This document shows, piece by piece, positions 32,621 to 43,234 of a DNA stretch of 64,000 bases. Below the pieces are notes generated by a model. That model saw only the letters and a list, made by a program, of their open reading frames with translations. It did not search any database and was not told the origin of the DNA. The position numbers and the translations under genes were made by a program. Source of the DNA: Cardinalis cardinalis (Eukaryota; Chordata; Aves; Passeriformes; Cardinalidae); contig JACDOX010000139.1 of the NCBI GenBank assembly GCA_014549065.1, positions 1,710,084 through 1,774,083 of the forward strand, in the 5' to 3' direction. Numbering within the stretch: position 1 is the first letter of the stretch; every line of letters starts with the position of its first letter.

Positions 32621-33666
32621 TAAAAACAATTAAAAACATTCCCGAAGTCACTTTGCCACGAATGAAATCTAGGAACTGTGCTCTCCAGCAGAGCCAATTT
32701 GAGGCCTGTCCGCAGCACCATCTCTGTGGAGGATTTGCCCGGGTTATGCCTCTCTTCAGGCCAGCACATCCTTCAGAGGAGCATTCTGCAGGCAGAGAAG
32801 TGCAATGGCTCAGAACTGAAGAAATTCAGCAAAGGTTTCTGCTGGGTGTAAGCACAAGGAGCAAGATCAGATCCCAAAGGACAAGTGAAAAAGGAAACCT
32901 AATCCAGCAGCCAAGCCACGAGGCTCTAAGTCAGAAGGTACAGGCTTTCCAAGCTGTTTTCTTGCAAAGCCAAAATGGCTTGTGTGTCACCCAAAGTCAG
33001 TGCTGTCACTTTTGCAAAAGGACCTGTATGAAAGCATGCACTTAGAAGAGATGTTAACAGTGTAGGCTCATGTTTGAGACTTGATCCTCTAAACCACGTG
33101 TGAGCCACAGCTGGAGTTTTATCACCGCAGCAAAACACAGTTGTTTTTAATGGTGATACAACAGAAATAGGTCGGAGCTGATTCAGTTGGCACTGGCTCA
33201 TTTACAGGTGAGACTGTCACTGGTGTCACCCCTTGAAAATGTCAGTTCCGAAATCTGTGGAGAAGAGGCACTGCAGAAATTTGAGGTTAACACCACGCTG
33301 CAAAAGGAAGACAAAAAGGAAACTAAACAGACACAACTCTTGCATTAAATATTTAATTTTTGCATCTGCTTTAAACAGCTATTAAAACAAATTATGTTTC
33401 AGTCTTCATTTAGAACGTATTTGGTGTTAAAGCACAAACCACTTTCAAACTGAGGTCAGACCACTGGGCAACCCAGAATTTCTCGGATTTTTAGATAGCA
33501 TTTATTCGATCAGGTTGAAAAATCCTGAAGGAAATACACTGAGCTGACCAACTAATATTTTGGTTAATCACACAGTCTGTAAGCCATAAAACTTCAGCTT
33601 TCTGAGGGAAAAAGGATGAGTTCCAGTCACTTCTTGTGTTACTTTGTCCATTTTACCAGTAGGAAT

Positions 33667-33790
33667 TTCTAGGCTGCCCAGAGAAGCTGTGGCTGCCCCT
33701 GGATCCCTGAAAGTGTCCAAGGCCAGGTTGGACCGGGCGATCTTTAAGGTCCCTTCCAAGCCAGGCCATTCTGGGATTCTGTGGGTTCTG
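33667..33790 (+). mobile_element. CR1 LINE 3' fragment, sense
   Basis: GCTGCCCAGAGAAGCTGTGG, CTGAAAGTGTCCAAGGCCAG and GGTCCCTTCCAAGCCAGGCC, then ATTCTGGGATTCTGTGG. Part of the middle is deleted relative to other copies (GGTTGGA runs directly into CCGGGCGATC). Confidence 0.88.
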
Positions 33791-35104
33791 TAGGACAAGG
33801 CCAGTGTGGTCCCAGCTGGATGTGGGTGTGACATCTCACACTGCTGTGCCTTGGAAACTGCTGCTTTAAACTATTCCTTGGAACCAGCTCGCCTTTGCTG
33901 ATGGTTACTCTAGGGTGTGATTTGGCTGCTCAGGCTTCTAACTGACTTGTGAGTGATGCCTTTTATCCATCTATATAAAAATATCGATATATTGATATTA
34001 CTCTGTCAAAGAAAAGTGCTGCTGCCAATCAGTGTTAACTGAGCTGATGTAACCAGAGTGAGCATCACCAAGCGTTCTGTGTTCTGGAAAGGGGCAAACT
34101 GGGTCTGTCCCCTGGTCCCGGTGAGGAACACAGTGCAGGGAGCTCAGGGTGCAGCTGCAGTGCAGCTGCAGGCTGAGCCCTGGAGCAGCCCAGCTGAGAC
34201 AAGAGGCTGGGAAATGCCAGCCCTTTCCCCAGCACAGCGCCCTGTGGCAGGGGATGGACACTCAGAGACACAGCAGGAGACGAAAACCCAGACTTTCCTA
34301 CCCTTAATCTGTGAGGCTGTAAAAGCGCAGAGGTTGCCTTGTGCTGCGTCCCTCCTGGAAGGCCACCAGCTCGGGCTGTTGTTTTGTCAAGCAGTAATTG
34401 CACCGCGACTGAAGGATGTCACGAACTGGACATCTGAGACTCTGGTAAGGGAAACCTGGGTTGGAGCCAGTAAGGAAACACGGTCCGACTAGGAGTGCGG
34501 GGGATGCAGCTGGGAAGGGGCTTCGGTCCCAGCTCAGGCGCTGCGAGTGTCACTCCAAGCGGCTCCGGGATGCTTAGACCAGGAACTTTCCTTAACACCA
34601 GCGTCATGAGACGCTGCCAAAGCCGGAGTTTTAAGGCGAAAACATCCTGATTGCATTTGCGGAGTGAGAATGCGGAAACATTTAGGGCGCAGCAGTCCAG
34701 GTGTAAACCTCACCCTGCCGCGCCCACCACTGACCCTGTCCGCAGGCGCCACATCCACGGGCGCTCAAATGCCACCGGGGCCGGTGACTTCCAGCCTGTC
34801 TGATGCTGCTTATCCCTCTGGGAGAACAATTTCTTCCCGATGCCCAGCCCGAGCCTCCCGTGAGGCCGTTCCCTCTCGTCCTGTCGTTTGTGGCGTGGGA
34901 GCAGCGCCAGCCGTTCCCGACCATCACGGAGCCATAAACCCTTCCCGGATCCTCCTTTTCTGCCGGGAGCCGCCTCCGGTGACGTCAGAGCGGCACGCGG
35001 GGCGGGGGCATGACGTCGCGGCGCGCGACGCCGCAGTGCGGGCGGTGGGACGTGCGCTCGCCTGCCCTCGGCGTGCGCGCATCTGGGCGCATCTGGGCTC
35101 ACCT

Positions 35105-35168
35105 GGGCGCACACCTGGGCGCGTCTGCGCTCCCCTGGGCGCACACCTGGGCGCGTCTGCGCTCCCCT
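35105..35168 (+). repeat. Perfect 32-bp tandem duplication next to TIGAR ATG
   Basis: The same 32 bases (GGGCGCACACCT followed by GGGCGCGTCTGCGCTCCCCT) occur at 35105-35136 and 35137-35168. Shorter GCGCTCCCCT-type units continue to the start codon at 35204. Confidence 0.95.
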
Positions 35169-35203
35169 GCGCTCCCCTGCGGTCCCCTGCGCTGCCGTGC
35201 ACC

Positions 35204-35235
35204 ATGGTTCGGTTCGGGCTGACGGTCGTGCGGCA
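35204..35235 (+). CDS. TIGAR: TIGAR coding exon 1
   Basis: MVRFGLTVVR plus two bases of the His11 codon; donor GTGAGT starts at 35236. A very short first coding exon that splits the catalytic RHG motif. Confidence 0.93.
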
Positions 35236-38200
35236 GTGAGTACCGCCCGCCGCGTCCCCTCCTCGGTCACGGGCAGCGGGAGGGGGGAGCTGAGCAAAAG
35301 CTCTCAGGCGGGGCAAGGGGGATGTGAACATTTTATTTTTCCCGTGAAACGTTAAAGTGGCTGTGACTCGGGTGGAATTCCTAAGGTGACTTTTTTCTCC
35401 CACTCTGTTGGCAGAGGTTTGTGGCTGACTGAACCAAGTAGCTCCAGCTTCCTGCAGCTGTCAGGAGAAAACTCTTCAATTTGTAGGAAGGCTGAGCTTT
35501 TTTTTCTCCTTTACTATAAGCCCCCAGTGTGGGCAGCAGGGCAGGGGGGATTCTGCCCCTCTGCCCCACTCTGCTGAGCACCTCCTGCAGGGCTGCATCC
35601 AGCCCTGGGCCCAGCACAGGAAGCACAGGGAGCTGCTGGAGCCAGGCCAGAGCAGGGACACCAAGGGGATCANAGGGATGGAGCAGCTCTGCTGGGAGGA
35701 AAGGCTGAGGGAATTGGGATTGTTCAGCCTGGAGAAGAGAAGGCTTTGGGGTGACCTCAATGATGGAGAGACACACATGACAAGGGGCCCGGAGTGACAG
35801 AACAAGGGGGAATGGGTTCACACTGACAGAGGGGAGGCTTAGATTGGCTGTCAGGTACAAAAAGTTCCGTGTGAGCTTGTCCAGAGAAGCCGTGGCTGCC
35901 CCATCCCTGGAAGTGTCCAAGGCCGGCCTGGTTGGGGCTTTGAGCAACCTGGGATAGTGGGAGGTGTCCGTGCCCATGGCAGGGGTTTGGCACTGGGTGA
36001 TCTTAAACATCTTTTCCAACCCCGTTCATTCCATGAGTCTATGACTTCTTCTGCTTTGGCTTCCTAGGCTCTCTTTCTTCCAGTTGTGCAGCTCTGCTGC
36101 TACCCTTGATAATCTCTGAACTGCTTCCCTGTAAAGTTCAGAGAACCAGCTGCAGCACATGCTTGTCAAAAGAAGGCTCCAGAGTCTTCCTGCAGCTTTG
36201 TTCTCTCCAGCATGGAAGTGTAGTTGTTACAGATAAATTGTGCTGCATCTATGATAAATTTAAGAAATCACTCCTCTTTTATTGCAGATGGCTTTGTATC
36301 GTTAAAAGCTGAGAGCATGATTGAAATTGGTTTGAAAATGTTTTTTTATTGTTATAAAATCTTCACGTGCATTGTTTTGAAAAGGGTTTATGCTGCATTG
36401 TGTCTCATTTTTTTACATTCAGGGGCTGCTGTCTCTTGTTAGTATTTAATACAACAATGTTTTTGAAAATCCACTTAAATTATGACAAGGTAATTTTTTT
36501 TGTTGTTGTTTACAATCTCTTTCAGTGGAGAAACGAGATACAACAAAGACAAGATCCTGCAAGGTGAGTAAGAGTTATTCTTTTAGCTGGTTAGAGATGG
36601 AGAATCATGGTGAAATCCTGTCACCAACTGCTCAGATGTCATTAAGCAATAATACTGTAAACCTTTAGAGACTTTATGTGTAAGCCAGGACATGGCTTTC
36701 ATAACAGTACAGAAGATTTTAAGTCACCCTCCACAGAATATCAACAGATGCTGATGCACATTGTGTTTTAACAGGAGTATTAGAAGAGTTCCTTTTTCTA
36801 CACAGGGAAAAATATGTTGGAAAAAATATTACATATTGCATGTAATAAAATAAAATGGTAGCAGCACCTTTTAGTAAGGACTCCATAGCACTGTGTTAAA
36901 TCCCAGTAATAGGAAGTTTGGGAAAAGGGCTTCTGGGAAAAGGAGCTGCAGAAGGATGGGTAAAGATCCTCATGTGAAGGGGGCTGTTGCCTCAAGAAGG
37001 GAATCTGTTATTTGCAGAAAAAAGCTGCAGTAGGACAAGGGAGAATGAAAAGTAAAGGTTGTTTAAATGCTTGAATTGCTCAATCCCAGCTCTTTCTAGG
37101 AAGGCAGTCTTGATTAGACACATTTAAAACTAGATTTCACCTTTGTGGCTACTGGCTTGTACACCAGAACTGAGCACACTGAGCTGCCTGGATGTCTGCT
37201 GTAGGAAAATCACGGCTGGGGTTGTGCTCTGAATGAACAGGCTTTCTACAATACTTCATGTTGTGAAGGAGAATTGTGCTTCCAGATTTTCCTCCCTCTG
37301 GCGTTGCCATTTACAGTTTTTGCAACATAGATTTGTGCTCATAATAAAATGAGTAAAGAATATTCCCCTGCTTTACTTGCTTAAAAATGTTGATGATGTC
37401 TTTGATTTCCTAGCTCCTTGGGTCAAATGATGTGTAGAGGGCTCGTCTGCAGTGTGGAAAGAGCATAGCTTCTGTTTTTGAGCAAGCCTCTTCTGAATTG
37501 AGAGGTGTAAGCCTTTGCCAGCACACTGGGGTCACACGTCTCATGTGTCTGAATTACAGATGAGGTGCTCAGAACTCAGGTTCTGGACTTCTGGTGTCCT
37601 GTTTTTGCTGTTGGATTGTGCATTTCTGAAAGTAGTTTATTTTCTTTGTTCTGAATCTGATGGGAATTTCACTCTCTCTGCTCTGGCTACCTGCAGAACT
37701 GGAATGGGTAAAAGGTGTGGATGTAGCAATCTGTTACACATTTGTCCCCCCGCCACAGTTCTGGGTTCTCCTGCAGACTGTGAGCTGTGACAGGAGCACA
37801 CCTGTCCAACTCAGGCTGGATTTCCTAAGTGCTGCTCCTCTCAACACTGTCCTAGAGCTCTGTGACCAGTTATTCTCACTGACTTCCTAGCTGGAAACAA
37901 TTTTTGGGAGGTTTGCTGCTTTGCAGCTGGGTTTGCTCCAGCTTGTGTGAGCATTACTGTCAGTGTGTGGTGGAGAGGAAGAGAGCACAACGAATTGTGT
38001 TTGCATCTCATTCTCTCAGCAGTATTGTCCTCTTTCTTATTTACATTTAACAAATCTGTTTATGAAGTTTCAGCTGTGAGATACCTCTTGCAGGAGCTAG
38101 TGACCCTTCTAAAAATGGTCACATTTATTAAATGTAGGTCTCTGTTTTGTGTTTAAATTTGTCAAAGGTATAGATTAATGTAATTATCATTGATAATGAT

Positions 38201-41200
38201 CCTTCTATCTTCTAGGCTTTACTCCTTTTTATCATGAAATATGTGACTGAGTTTAGGGAAGACCAGAAAAGCAGTGACTTTTCCTAATGGTTGGCTCTAC
38301 TAAAGAAGAAAGGTTTTCTTATGACTGGGCAGTTTCTTTATTGCTGACATGCCTAATCAGTTGCTAAATGGTCTAAAATTTGCATGTTTTAATGCTGTGG
38401 GGTTTTTATTTTGTAGGTCAAGGAGTGGATGAGCCACTCTCTGCAACTGGTTTCAGGCAAGCAGAAGCTGCTGGTTTATTTCTCAGTAATGTGAAGTTTA
38501 CCCATGTCTTTTCAAGTGACCTCCTTCGAGCAAAGCAGGTAAGTGCTTCTTGAGGCAACAGCTGGCTCCCCAATATGGCATTTATTTGCTGTTGGTGATG
38601 CAAAAATAATGTAGTGCCAGAACCAAAAGCTGCCCCTGGATCCCTGGCAGTGTCCAAGGCCAGGTTGGATGGGGCTCTGAGCAGCCTGGGATAGTGGAAG
38701 GTGTTCTTGCCTGTGGCAGGGAGTTGGAACTGGGTGATCTCTAAGGTCCCTTCCAGCCCAAACCAGTCCATGGTTCCATGATTTGTTGTTATTTTATATA
38801 TGGGCATTGTTCTTGCTAAAGGAGTAATGGGGACTTTGAGGTCCCCATCACCACAGACAGGACTGAGTTTTTCTCTAAGAAGCAAACCAGATTGGCTGTG
38901 ACATTGTTGTGCTGTCCCAGGCAGGCACTGTGGGTGCATGCTGTGTTCTTTTGAGGAGTGCAGACCTAAGCAGGCAAGGTCGAGTTTTGGTGTGAGATCA
39001 GTACAAGGATCATTAAATGGGCAGAGATGTTGGACTTTGTCAGGCATCTCACATCTCTTGCCTTGATGCAGTAAATTTACAATACAGATTAAATAAAGAG
39101 GAAAAGTTACTACATTGGATTGATTACATGTGACCTTGTGTGCAGAATTATGAAATACTCAAAATTAGGGAAGCAAAACTTCTAAAGTTAGAGGTCAACT
39201 GTTCTAGGAAGGTTGTGTCTCCTGTGGAGGCCCTATCTTTAATTCTCTCTTCTGTTACTGATTCTTTGTTTTCAAGAGACATGTAGGGGGTTGAAACTCC
39301 TAAGCCATTCTTGTTTGCTTGCTTTTTGCTGTGTTGTCCTGCTGGAAGTCTGTGAAGCTGTGTTGTAAACCAGATCAACCAAATGTAGTATAAATCTCCT
39401 TTTTTTTTCCCTCAAAACATACACCATCAACATTGCTCATCAGTTTTGCAGCACAATTCCAGAAACTGCTGTAGCAGCACAACTTAAGCAGAAAACAAAA
39501 GAGACTAGGAGGGAAGAGTGCAATAGTTGGATATTTTAAATATGCAGAATAGCTGCGTGAGTCACTTCCTTTATGTATGTGAATGGCAGTGATGATATTT
39601 TAAAACATTAAGAGTGCTTTCTAACTTTCATAAAGCTGTGTGTGCTGTGTGCCTACTTTATGGGAATTGGTTTGGGATATTTTTTTCTTTTGTTAGAGAC
39701 AGCCTTTTGCATGAAGAACCCTTTCAGAATTGCACTCTCCTAATGTGAAAGACCTGAATTTTCTTTAGCATACAGGAAATGTATTTTGCCATTTGTTTGA
39801 CAAGCTGTCCAGATGTTGGGAAAGCTTTCCCAAAGATGTGTAAAGCTGGAGTTTCCATGTGGTCCATATGCAGCTTTCTTGGCAGCTGCAGTTCTATGAA
39901 GGGCCTGTTACTACACTGTCGCTTCACAGCTCGAGTATGGGAAGAATGTCCAAGTTCTGTTGCAAAAGAGGAAATTCCTGCATATAATCATACAAATAAC
40001 TATGCTGTGCATATACACAAGGAAGTGTATTGCACCCTGTCCTTATTTCTGCCTTATTCTTTGAGAGAAGGTTAAAGTTCCAAGATCAGATTTCTCCTAA
40101 GCAATATGTTAAATGTGCCAGTAGTACAAGAAGGATGCTTACTTGTGCCAGAATCCAAGGAGCATTTTCAAAATGAGTTCTTTAAATGTCAGGTTGATTG
40201 GGTGTGGATGTTTGCACAGCTCAAACTGTCTGTGAAGCCACTGCAGCCTTCACACTTAGGTGCATGTAAGAACCAGGAGCAGCTGTGCTCTGGTTCCCAA
40301 GAAAGACAAGGAGAGGACCCAGTGGAGGCAACAGAGATGATGAGGGGTCTGGAGCATCTCTCCTGTGAGGGGAGACTGGGGAAGCTGGGCCTGGTTAGTC
40401 TGGGGAAGACTGAGAGGGGATCTCATTAATGCATAGAAATATCTCCAAGGAGTGTCAGAGGATGGTGCCAGGCTCTTTCCAGTGGTGCCCAGTGACAGGA
40501 TGAGGAGCAACAGACACAAACTAAAACACAAAAAGTTCCACCTTTCAACATGAGGAAGAATTTCTGTACATTGAGTGTGGCAGAGCCCTGGAACAACCTG
40601 CCCAGGGAGGGCCTGGAGTCTCCTTCTCTGGAGACATTCCAGACCCACCTGGACAGGCTCCTGTGTCAGCTGCTCCAGGTGACCCTGCCTGGGCAGGGTG
40701 ATCTCCAGAGGTCCCTTCCAGCCCTAAGGATTGGCTGTGACAGCCAGACACTGTCAGATGTTTGTTCAGTTGGATTAACTGAGCAGTTTCAGGGAACACA
40801 GCTGTGAGTCTGCCCCATGTACTCCATGTAAAGAATGTCCACATGATTGCTCTGTGTTTTATTCAACAGAGGATGTGGCTCTTATCCCAGTAAACCCTGC
40901 TGGCCACCTCTCATGGGTGCTGTTTCTTCAGCTGTTCTGGACTTTGAATTGGGAAGGAACTGCCAGAAGATTGCAGCTTTTCTATTTTTTTTCTATTTTT
41001 ATGGCCTGGCCTGGGCCAGTTCTGCCAGACTGGTAGCTGAAAAACTTTCTATTTTGTTGATTTGGGTTGGATGCTGTTGATGGGATTCACCTTGGCTCTG
41101 GTGGTGTAAGGTGGTGTGTCTATGTTCTGTCCAGTTGATGTGACTTTATATTCACTTTTTAGACTGCTGCTGCCATTCTAGGGAAAAACAGGTTTTGCAA

Positions 41201-43234
41201 AGATTTGGAAATCAAGTACGATGCAAGACTGCGAGAGAGAGTAAGTGCCAAAAGAATTTATTATCAAATATTGAACTATTTGAAAATGTAGGTTCCTGAT
41301 GGGTATCTTGGCCTATTGAATGGTAGATTTAGCAGTGGAGAGCACTATTTGATGTGTTTTTAATCACTGAAAACTGAACAATTTACATCAGGGACTATAA
41401 ACTGTTTGCAGAAAGATAAAGCAGAGCCAAAATTAAGTGATGAATGTTTTAACTGTGATACTTTAATGATTTAAATAAGGTAAGGTTTAGTGTTTAAGGA
41501 GAGTAAGTGATTGTAGCATTTTCTGTTTGAATTTTTTTTCTCTTAGAAATTCCAGTTCTTCACTTGAAATCAGCAAGGCCTTATTTACTTTTAATTGCGA
41601 GGGTACTTGTGTGGTTTTGTTTCCTTTTTTAATGTCTTTTTTAAAAATTCTGAATTGAAGATGGATCCTTCCTCTGTTGTGAAGACTTCACAGGTCTTTA
41701 GAGAAAATACTGGTTTCTAACATGTGCAAAATAATTCCCTGTAGCCTTTTTGCAAGCAAAAGGAAAATTGAGTTTATCCTCATGTGAAGGGCTTTGTACA
41801 GAAGCATTTGCACTGTGAGCTCAGTCACAAAGACACTTGAATTTTGTATGCTGAGGATGAGTGTCAGTGGAAGAAAAAAAATCTCCACACAAAGATCAGG
41901 CTGAGGGTCATGTGTTGAATGTCCATGCTTTAAATGAGATGCTGCTCTTAGTGTATTTGTCTACTGAGCATACACATATATATATATATATTTATGTGTA
42001 TATATATNTTTTTTTGGTGTATATATATATATACAAATATATATACTGTTTAAAAGGGTACCTGTAAAGATACTTCCTCACCCAAAATTGGGATAAAATG
42101 GAAAAGGTAGCTATGCCTTGGGAGTCAAAGAAAACAAAGCTGAAGCTTCAAAAACGGAAGAGCTCTTTGCAGCCTCTGGGTACAGGAGACCTGACACACC
42201 CTGCCAAACCCCATTTTTCCCTTACAGAAATATGGTGTTGCAGAAGGAAGGCCTTTGGCTGACCTCAAGGCTATGGCAAAAGATGCTGGAGAGCAATGTC
42301 CTTCATTCACACCTTCTGGAGGAGAAACACTGGATGAAGTATGGTATTTATTTATTTATTTATTTATCCATTCGTGTCCTGCTTTCTAGGCTTTTTTAGC
42401 AGTGCAATTGCAGCTATTGGGAGCTTCCTACTGAGAGCTCAGCCCAACCAGAGATATTCTCTAAGCTAAAAAATACTGCTTGGTCTGATAACAGTGGCTG
42501 CCAGGTGGGGAATCTCTTTATGACTAAAATATTGATTTTGAAACTGACTCCTCATGAAGTTCTGGCTCACAGGAGGATGATAGCAGTTGTTCTCTGGAGG
42601 GCAGAGGAGTTTGCACAGCAGTCAGTAACTTACATTGGCTTCTGAGCCTTGTCTGTGGGAAATCTTTGTGTTGTAGCTGAAGTAGTTTTGTGTCAGATTT
42701 CTGAAAGGCCAAATCTGTGCTTCCTTCACAATGATCTCTTCGTTCTTCACATTTCCTTCTGGCCTTTCCCTGCAGGTGAGAGAGCGTGCGAGGGATTTTT
42801 TTGAATCCCTCTGCCAGCTGGCTGTTGAGTTGGAGCAGAAGGAGCATGGCAAGCCCGGTGCCTCAGGCAGGAGCTCAGGAACATCTGGAGAACAGTTTGT
42901 TTTCCCTTGGACAAACCACTGCAGTGAGGCAGAGCCCGGCTCTGCGGGCAGCGGATCTTCCACGGTATTAGATGCCAATATTTTGGTGGTGAGTCATGGA
43001 GCCTACATGAGGAACTGGATTGGCTATATGGTTTCAGATCTCAACTGTACCTTACCAGCAAATTTAACCAAGTCCCAGCTGTCTTCTGTCAGTCCTAATA
43101 CTGGAGTCAGTCATTTCATTATAAAACTTGAAAATGGGAATTTGTTGAAGCCTAATATCACATGTGTCTGTCTTAACCAAGACTCTCACTTAGTGGATGT
43201 GGGAGCTGAATGTGTAGCTTCAAAAGTGTTTTAA
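35204..43234 (+). CDS. TIGAR: TIGAR fructose-2,6-bisphosphatase-like phosphatase, six coding exons
   Basis: Joining 35204-35235, 36526-36563, 38417-38538, 41163-41240, 42228-42338 and 42776-43234 gives 840 nt, 279 residues (human 270); all introns are GT-AG. TIGAR belongs to the histidine phosphatase (phosphoglycerate mutase-like) superfamily. It lowers fructose-2,6-bisphosphate, and also acts on other bisphosphates such as 2,3-BPG, shifting glucose from glycolysis to the pentose phosphate path; it is cytosolic and can associate with mitochondria. Seen: the catalytic signature VVRHGETR (His11), SSDLLRAKQ, RLRERKYGVAEG (Glu89, aligned with the general acid/base of relatives) and the second catalytic His in VVSHGAYMRN (His201, human His198). 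Position 102, Glu in human, is Asp. The extra length is mainly a Gly/Ser-rich stretch at about residues 150-190. The start follows the family pattern M-x-R-F-x-L-T-V-V-R-H-G and has a strong Kozak context (ACCATGG). Confidence 0.96.
35236..36525 (+). other. TIGAR: TIGAR intron 1
   Basis: Holds a sense CR1 (35520-36043) and unique AT-rich sequence. Human intron 1 carries a p53 response element; here I found only single half-sites by eye. Confidence 0.8.
35520..36043 (+). mobile_element. CR1 LINE 3' fragment, sense
   Basis: GGCAGCAGGGCAGGGGGGAT, GGGCTGCATCCAGCCCTGGG, GGGATGGAGCAGCTCTGCTG and CCTGGAGAAGAGAAGGCTTT, then the usual 3' end to TTCCATGAGTCTATGA. A deletion after GGTGACCTCAATGA removes the AGGCACTGC part seen in other copies. 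One ambiguous base at 35673. Confidence 0.92.
36526..36563 (+). CDS. TIGAR: TIGAR coding exon 2 (38 nt)
   Basis: A microexon completing His11 and encoding GETRYNKDKILQ plus one base. Acceptor CTCTTTCAG ends at 36525, donor GTGAGT starts at 36564. It joins exactly to exons 1 and 3 and keeps the frame. Confidence 0.93.
36564..38416 (+). other. TIGAR: TIGAR intron 2
   Basis: 1.85 kb of unique AT-rich sequence. I saw no repeat or exon in it. Confidence 0.85.
38417..38538 (+). CDS. TIGAR: TIGAR coding exon 3
   Basis: Encodes GQGVDEPLSATGFRQAEAAG through SSDLLRAKQ (residues 24-64). Acceptor TTTTGTAG ends at 38416; donor GTAAGT starts at 38539. Confidence 0.95.
38628..38782 (+). mobile_element. 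CR1 LINE 3' terminus, sense
   Basis: CTGCCCCTGGATCCCTGGCA, GTGTCCAAGGCCAGGTTGGA, GGGCTCTGAGCAGCCTGGGA and GGTCCCTTCCAGCCCAAACC, then CATGGTTCCATGATT. Confidence 0.92.
40264..40733 (+). mobile_element. CR1 LINE 3' fragment, sense
   Basis: GTGAGGGGAGACTGGGGAAG, GATCTCATTAATGCATAGAA, CAACATGAGGAAGAATTTCT and CCAGAGGTCCCTTCCAGCCC. Same subtype as 7855-8217. Confidence 0.92.
41163..41240 (+). CDS. TIGAR: TIGAR coding exon 4
   Basis: Encodes residues 65-90, TAAAILGKNRFCKDLEIKYD then ARLRER, phase 0 at both ends. Acceptor TTTTTAG ends at 41162; donor GTAAGT starts at 41241. Confidence 0.95.
41241..42227 (+). other. TIGAR: TIGAR intron 4
   Basis: About 1 kb of AT-rich sequence with a TA dinucleotide array (41971-42046). 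No other feature was seen. Confidence 0.85.
41971..42046. repeat. (TA)n microsatellite, interrupted
   Basis: Three TA runs separated by a short ATTTATGTG break and a T-rich segment; one ambiguous base at 42008. Confidence 0.92.
42228..42338 (+). CDS. TIGAR: TIGAR coding exon 5
   Basis: Encodes residues 91-127, starting KYGVAEGRPLADLKAMAKDA and ending GGETLDE. Acceptor CCTTACAG ends at 42227. The donor GTATGG at 42339 is weaker than consensus and is followed within seven bases by an ATTT microsatellite. Confidence 0.94.
42346..42367 (+). repeat. (ATTT)n microsatellite beside a splice donor
   Basis: Five ATTT units starting seven bases after the TIGAR exon 5 boundary. The rest of TIGAR intron 5 (to 42775) is unique sequence. 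Confidence 0.9.
42776..43234 (+). CDS. TIGAR: TIGAR coding exon 6 with stop codon
   Basis: Encodes residues 128-279 and TAA (43232-43234). It includes VRERARDFFESLCQL, the Gly/Ser-rich loop, the second catalytic His201 in ILVVSHGAYMRNW, and SVSPNTGVSHFIIKLENG. Acceptor TCCCTGCAG ends at 42775. Confidence 0.95.
   Translation: MRERARDFFESLCQLAVELEQKEHGKPGASGRSSGTSGEQFVFPWTNHCSEAEPGSAGSGSSTVLDANILVVSHGAYMRNWIGYMVSDLNCTLPANLTKSQLSSVSPNTGVSHFIIKLENGNLLKPNITCVCLNQDSHLVDVGAECVASKVF

Larger units (their letters stand above)
29746..34640. other. CCND2-TIGAR intergenic region
   Basis: Contains three CR1 fragments and a CpG-rich patch with a CTCF motif at 32340-32620. The rest is AT-rich unique sequence. 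I saw no gene or splice-consistent reading frame. Confidence 0.75.
34650..35300 (+). promoter_or_regulatory. TIGAR: TIGAR CpG-island promoter
   Basis: CpG-dense sequence around the TIGAR start codon with no TATA box. It contains a perfect CRE palindrome TGACGTCA (34980-34987), a near-CRE TGACGTCG (35011-35018) and an Sp1-type GC box GGGGCGGGGG (34999-35008) between them. CREB has been reported to activate human TIGAR, so the CREs are plausible. The transcription start probably lies between about 35030 and 35200. Confidence 0.75.
38539..41162 (+). other. TIGAR: TIGAR intron 3
   Basis: 2.6 kb with two sense CR1 fragments (38628-38782 and 40264-40733); the rest is unique. Confidence 0.85.

Noticed and set aside
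33960..34005. AATATCGATATATTGATATT and nearby AT-rich palindromes
   Set aside because: Such palindromes are common by chance in AT-rich DNA and show no further structure.
34664..35203. An open frame runs in phase into the TIGAR start codon from an ATG 540 bases upstream
   Set aside because: The stretch is GC-rich promoter sequence, where stop codons are rare by composition. It shows no family similarity, and TIGAR proteins begin at M-x-R-F. An N-terminal extension is not supported.
35873..35882. GAGCTTGTCC in TIGAR intron 1, a perfect p53 half-site
   Set aside because: There is no second half-site beside it and it lies in a CR1 copy whose other family members have similar sequence. A full p53 element like that in human intron 1 was not found by eye.
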